Shown one piece after another: positions 5,398-6,571 of a stretch of DNA of 6,571 bases. The notes beneath the pieces are model-generated. The model worked only from the letters and a program-made list of their open reading frames with translations. It had not been told where the DNA came from and searched no databases. The DNA is taken from the NCBI GenBank assembly GCA_964513465.1, contig CAZEMR010000112.1, forward strand, positions 1 to 6,571. Reading direction: 5' to 3'. A program made the translations under genes and the position numbers. The DNA is from CAZEMR01 sp964513465 (GTDB lineage Bacteria; Bacteroidota; Ignavibacteria; Kapaibacteriales; UBA2268). Position 1 is the stretch's first letter; each line of letters opens with the position of its first letter.

Positions 5398-5484
5398 ATG
5401 AACAATCAAGGAATCCCCCTCTTCCCCGCCATGGTGAAGGAAGACGCGGATTATGTGATAGAAGCGATAAAATCACTCCAATAA
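5398..5484 (+). pseudogene. Detached 3'-end fragment of pseC
   Basis: From 5410 the frame reads GIPLFPAMVKEDADYVIEAIKSLQ-stop, which is the last 24 or so residues of a PseC protein. An ATG at 5398 would give a 28-residue peptide but no ribosome-binding site is apparent. This copy lies directly before the synthase ribosome-binding site. It may therefore be the original end of pseC in a pseC-pseI operon, cut off from the gene body when the AlbA/RecG-like fragment arrived. Confidence 0.75.
5413..5470 (+). repeat. 58-bp direct repeat, copy 2 (detached pseC 3' end)
   Basis: This is 56/58 identical to 4915-4972 and in the same orientation. The two copies bracket the AlbA/RecG-like remnant and the assembly gap. 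The two substitutions change the encoded DVD to DAD (one silent, one missense). Confidence 0.9.
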
Positions 5485-5489
5485 ATATA

Positions 5490-5494
5490 AGAGG
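5490..5494 (+). promoter_or_regulatory. Ribosome-binding site of the NeuB/PseI-family gene
   Basis: AGAGG lies 7 bases before the ATG at 5502. It is one of the clearest Shine-Dalgarno-like sites in the window and fixes the start of the synthase. Confidence 0.75.
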
Positions 5495-5501
5495 TCAACT
5501 T

Positions 5502-6571
5502 ATGAAAGGCAGAATAAATAATATCGAAATCGACCGCGAGAAGAACGGCGTATTTATCGTGATGGAGGCCGGCCCCACCCATACCGGACTCGCATCAGCA
5601 AAACAACTTGCAAAAGCCGCCAAAGATGCAGGCGCGGATGCGGTAAAATTCCAGACAATTTTCGTCGACCGGCTTATGGCCAAAAGCGATGTGATGTTCG
5701 AATATAAAATACTTGAAATTGACAACAACGGCAATGAAAACTTCGTCAGTATTGAAGAGCCGTTAGACGTTATCCTTAAGCGCCGCGAGCTAAAGAAAGA
5801 GGAATGGAAAGAGCTGAAAAAATACTGCGACGAAATCGGGATTGCTATGTTCACGACGGCGACGTACCCCGACGAGGTGGACTTCCTGGTCGACGAATGC
5901 GGCATTGACAGCATCAAGATCAATTCCTCCGATGTTAATATGCTAGGCTTTATCAAATATGTGGCGCGCAAGGGCGTGAATATTCAGCTCGACACCGGCA
6001 ATGCCGACATCTGGGAGATAGAGCGCGCAGTGGTTGCCGCCGAGGAAGAGGGCTGCGATAATATTATTATACACCTCTGCCCCTCGGGCTATCCCGCGCG
6101 CCTGGAAAGTCTGCATCTGAATATGATCACCACACTGAAGCAAATGTTCCCAATGCACTCGGTAGCATTTTCAGACCATGTCCCTGGCTGGGATATGGAC
6201 ATCGCCGCCGTTGCGCTCGGCGCCGAACTGATCGAAAAAACGATAACGCTCGACCGCACCCAGCGTAGCTGCGAGCATTCGTTCTCGCTCGAGCCCGACA
6301 AAGCGAAGGAATTCGTAAAGTCTATCCGTGACGTAGAAACCGCTCTGGGCAACGCCCGCAGGATTATCCCCGCGGAAATTAAGGAAAAACGCAAAGCCGG
6401 GCGCCGCTCCCCTTATGCGATGCGCGATCTGAGGGCAGGCGACGTAATCCGCGAGGAAGATTTCGAATTCAAGCGTCCGGGTTATGGGCTATCGAATATC
6501 GAATTTCATTTCGTCAAGGGGATGCGGTTAACGCAGGACATGAAGAAAATGGATATGCTTGATAAATCGAA
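5502..6571 (+). CDS. NeuB/PseI-family nonulosonic acid synthase (3' end beyond the window)
   Basis: The first 356 codons are present and the gene runs off the right edge. A TIM-barrel synthase domain comes first: EAGPTHTG (residues 22-29), DAVKFQT (46-52), KINSSDVN (139-146), LDTGN (163-167), CPSGYPARL (193-201) and FSDHVPGWD (223-231). A SAF (antifreeze-like) domain follows from about 303, with the substrate-side arginine block FKRPGYG (323-329). The family condenses PEP with an N-acyl sugar to form sialic, legionaminic or pseudaminic acid. The preceding pseB and pseC genes make the pseudaminic acid role (PseI) most likely, but residues alone do not settle the substrate. A long insert (about 54-95) follows the KFQT motif. 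The second metal-binding histidine of the 'E-R/K-H-F' block appears to be T247 in EKTITLD. Only a few C-terminal residues should be missing. Confidence 0.85.
   Translation, partial: MKGRINNIEIDREKNGVFIVMEAGPTHTGLASAKQLAKAAKDAGADAVKFQTIFVDRLMAKSDVMFEYKILEIDNNGNENFVSIEEPLDVILKRRELKKEEWKELKKYCDEIGIAMFTTATYPDEVDFLVDECGIDSIKINSSDVNMLGFIKYVARKGVNIQLDTGNADIWEIERAVVAAEEEGCDNIIIHLCPSGYPARLESLHLNMITTLKQMFPMHSVAFSDHVPGWDMDIAAVALGAELIEKTITLDRTQRSCEHSFSLEPDKAKEFVKSIRDVETALGNARRIIPAEIKEKRKAGRRSPYAMRDLRAGDVIREEDFEFKRPGYGLSNIEFHFVKGMRLTQDMKKMDMLDKS

Noticed and set aside
5495..5971. Minus-strand ORF of 158 codons.
   Set aside because: It is antisense to the NeuB/PseI-family gene, which has a good ribosome-binding site and family motifs throughout.

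Overview
The window is a surface-glycan biosynthesis segment of a bacterium, with small nucleotidyltransferase/HEPN toxin-antitoxin-type modules lodged at its left end. A run of exactly 100 N at 5048-5147 shows that it comes from a scaffolded, probably metagenomic, assembly. The organism cannot be named. The mix of AbiEii/HEPN-MNT modules, a four-helix-bundle gene remnant, an AlbA/RecG-like remnant and pse genes would fit the FCB group (Bacteroidota, Ignavibacteria, Chlorobi and relatives), but this is a weak inference. All supported genes lie on the + strand.

Left part (about 77-2591): two defence-type cassettes, each headed by a near-identical 68-bp leader (77-144 and 1058-1125, 66/68 identical). 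Each leader ends exactly on the start codon of the gene that follows. Cassette 1 is a DUF6922-like gene overlapping an AbiEii-like nucleotidyltransferase gene. Cassette 2 is a four-gene string with 8-, 4- and 7-bp overlaps: HEPN (HI0074-like), MNT nucleotidyltransferase, second MNT, second HEPN. It therefore looks like two HEPN/MNT pairs joined as mirror images. Both HEPN proteins carry the RX4HXY motif and both MNT proteins carry a GS...DXD motif.

Middle and right part (2598-6571): genes for a nonulosonic acid, most likely pseudaminic acid. They are pseB (UDP-GlcNAc 4,6-dehydratase/5-epimerase), pseC (PLP aminotransferase) and a NeuB/PseI-family synthase cut by the window edge. PseB and PseC convert UDP-GlcNAc to UDP-4-amino-4,6-dideoxy-AltNAc. 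After acetylation and UDP removal (genes not in the window), a PseI-type enzyme condenses the sugar with PEP. pseB starts 6 bp after the last HEPN gene, so it is probably transcribed with that cassette.

Both ends of pseC have been remodelled. Between pseB and pseC lies a 228-bp unit bounded by imperfect inverted repeats. It contains a frameshifted remnant of a four-helix-bundle protein gene, and its right inverted repeat supplies the pseC start codon. After pseC, the C-terminal part of an AlbA/RecG-like ATP-binding regulator gene (interrupted by the N gap) is flanked by two copies of a 58-bp pseC 3'-end sequence. This suggests an insertion or recombination event that duplicated the end of pseC. 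The distal copy lies directly before the synthase gene. The synthase itself is an unusual NeuB-family member in which the second expected metal-binding histidine appears to be threonine.
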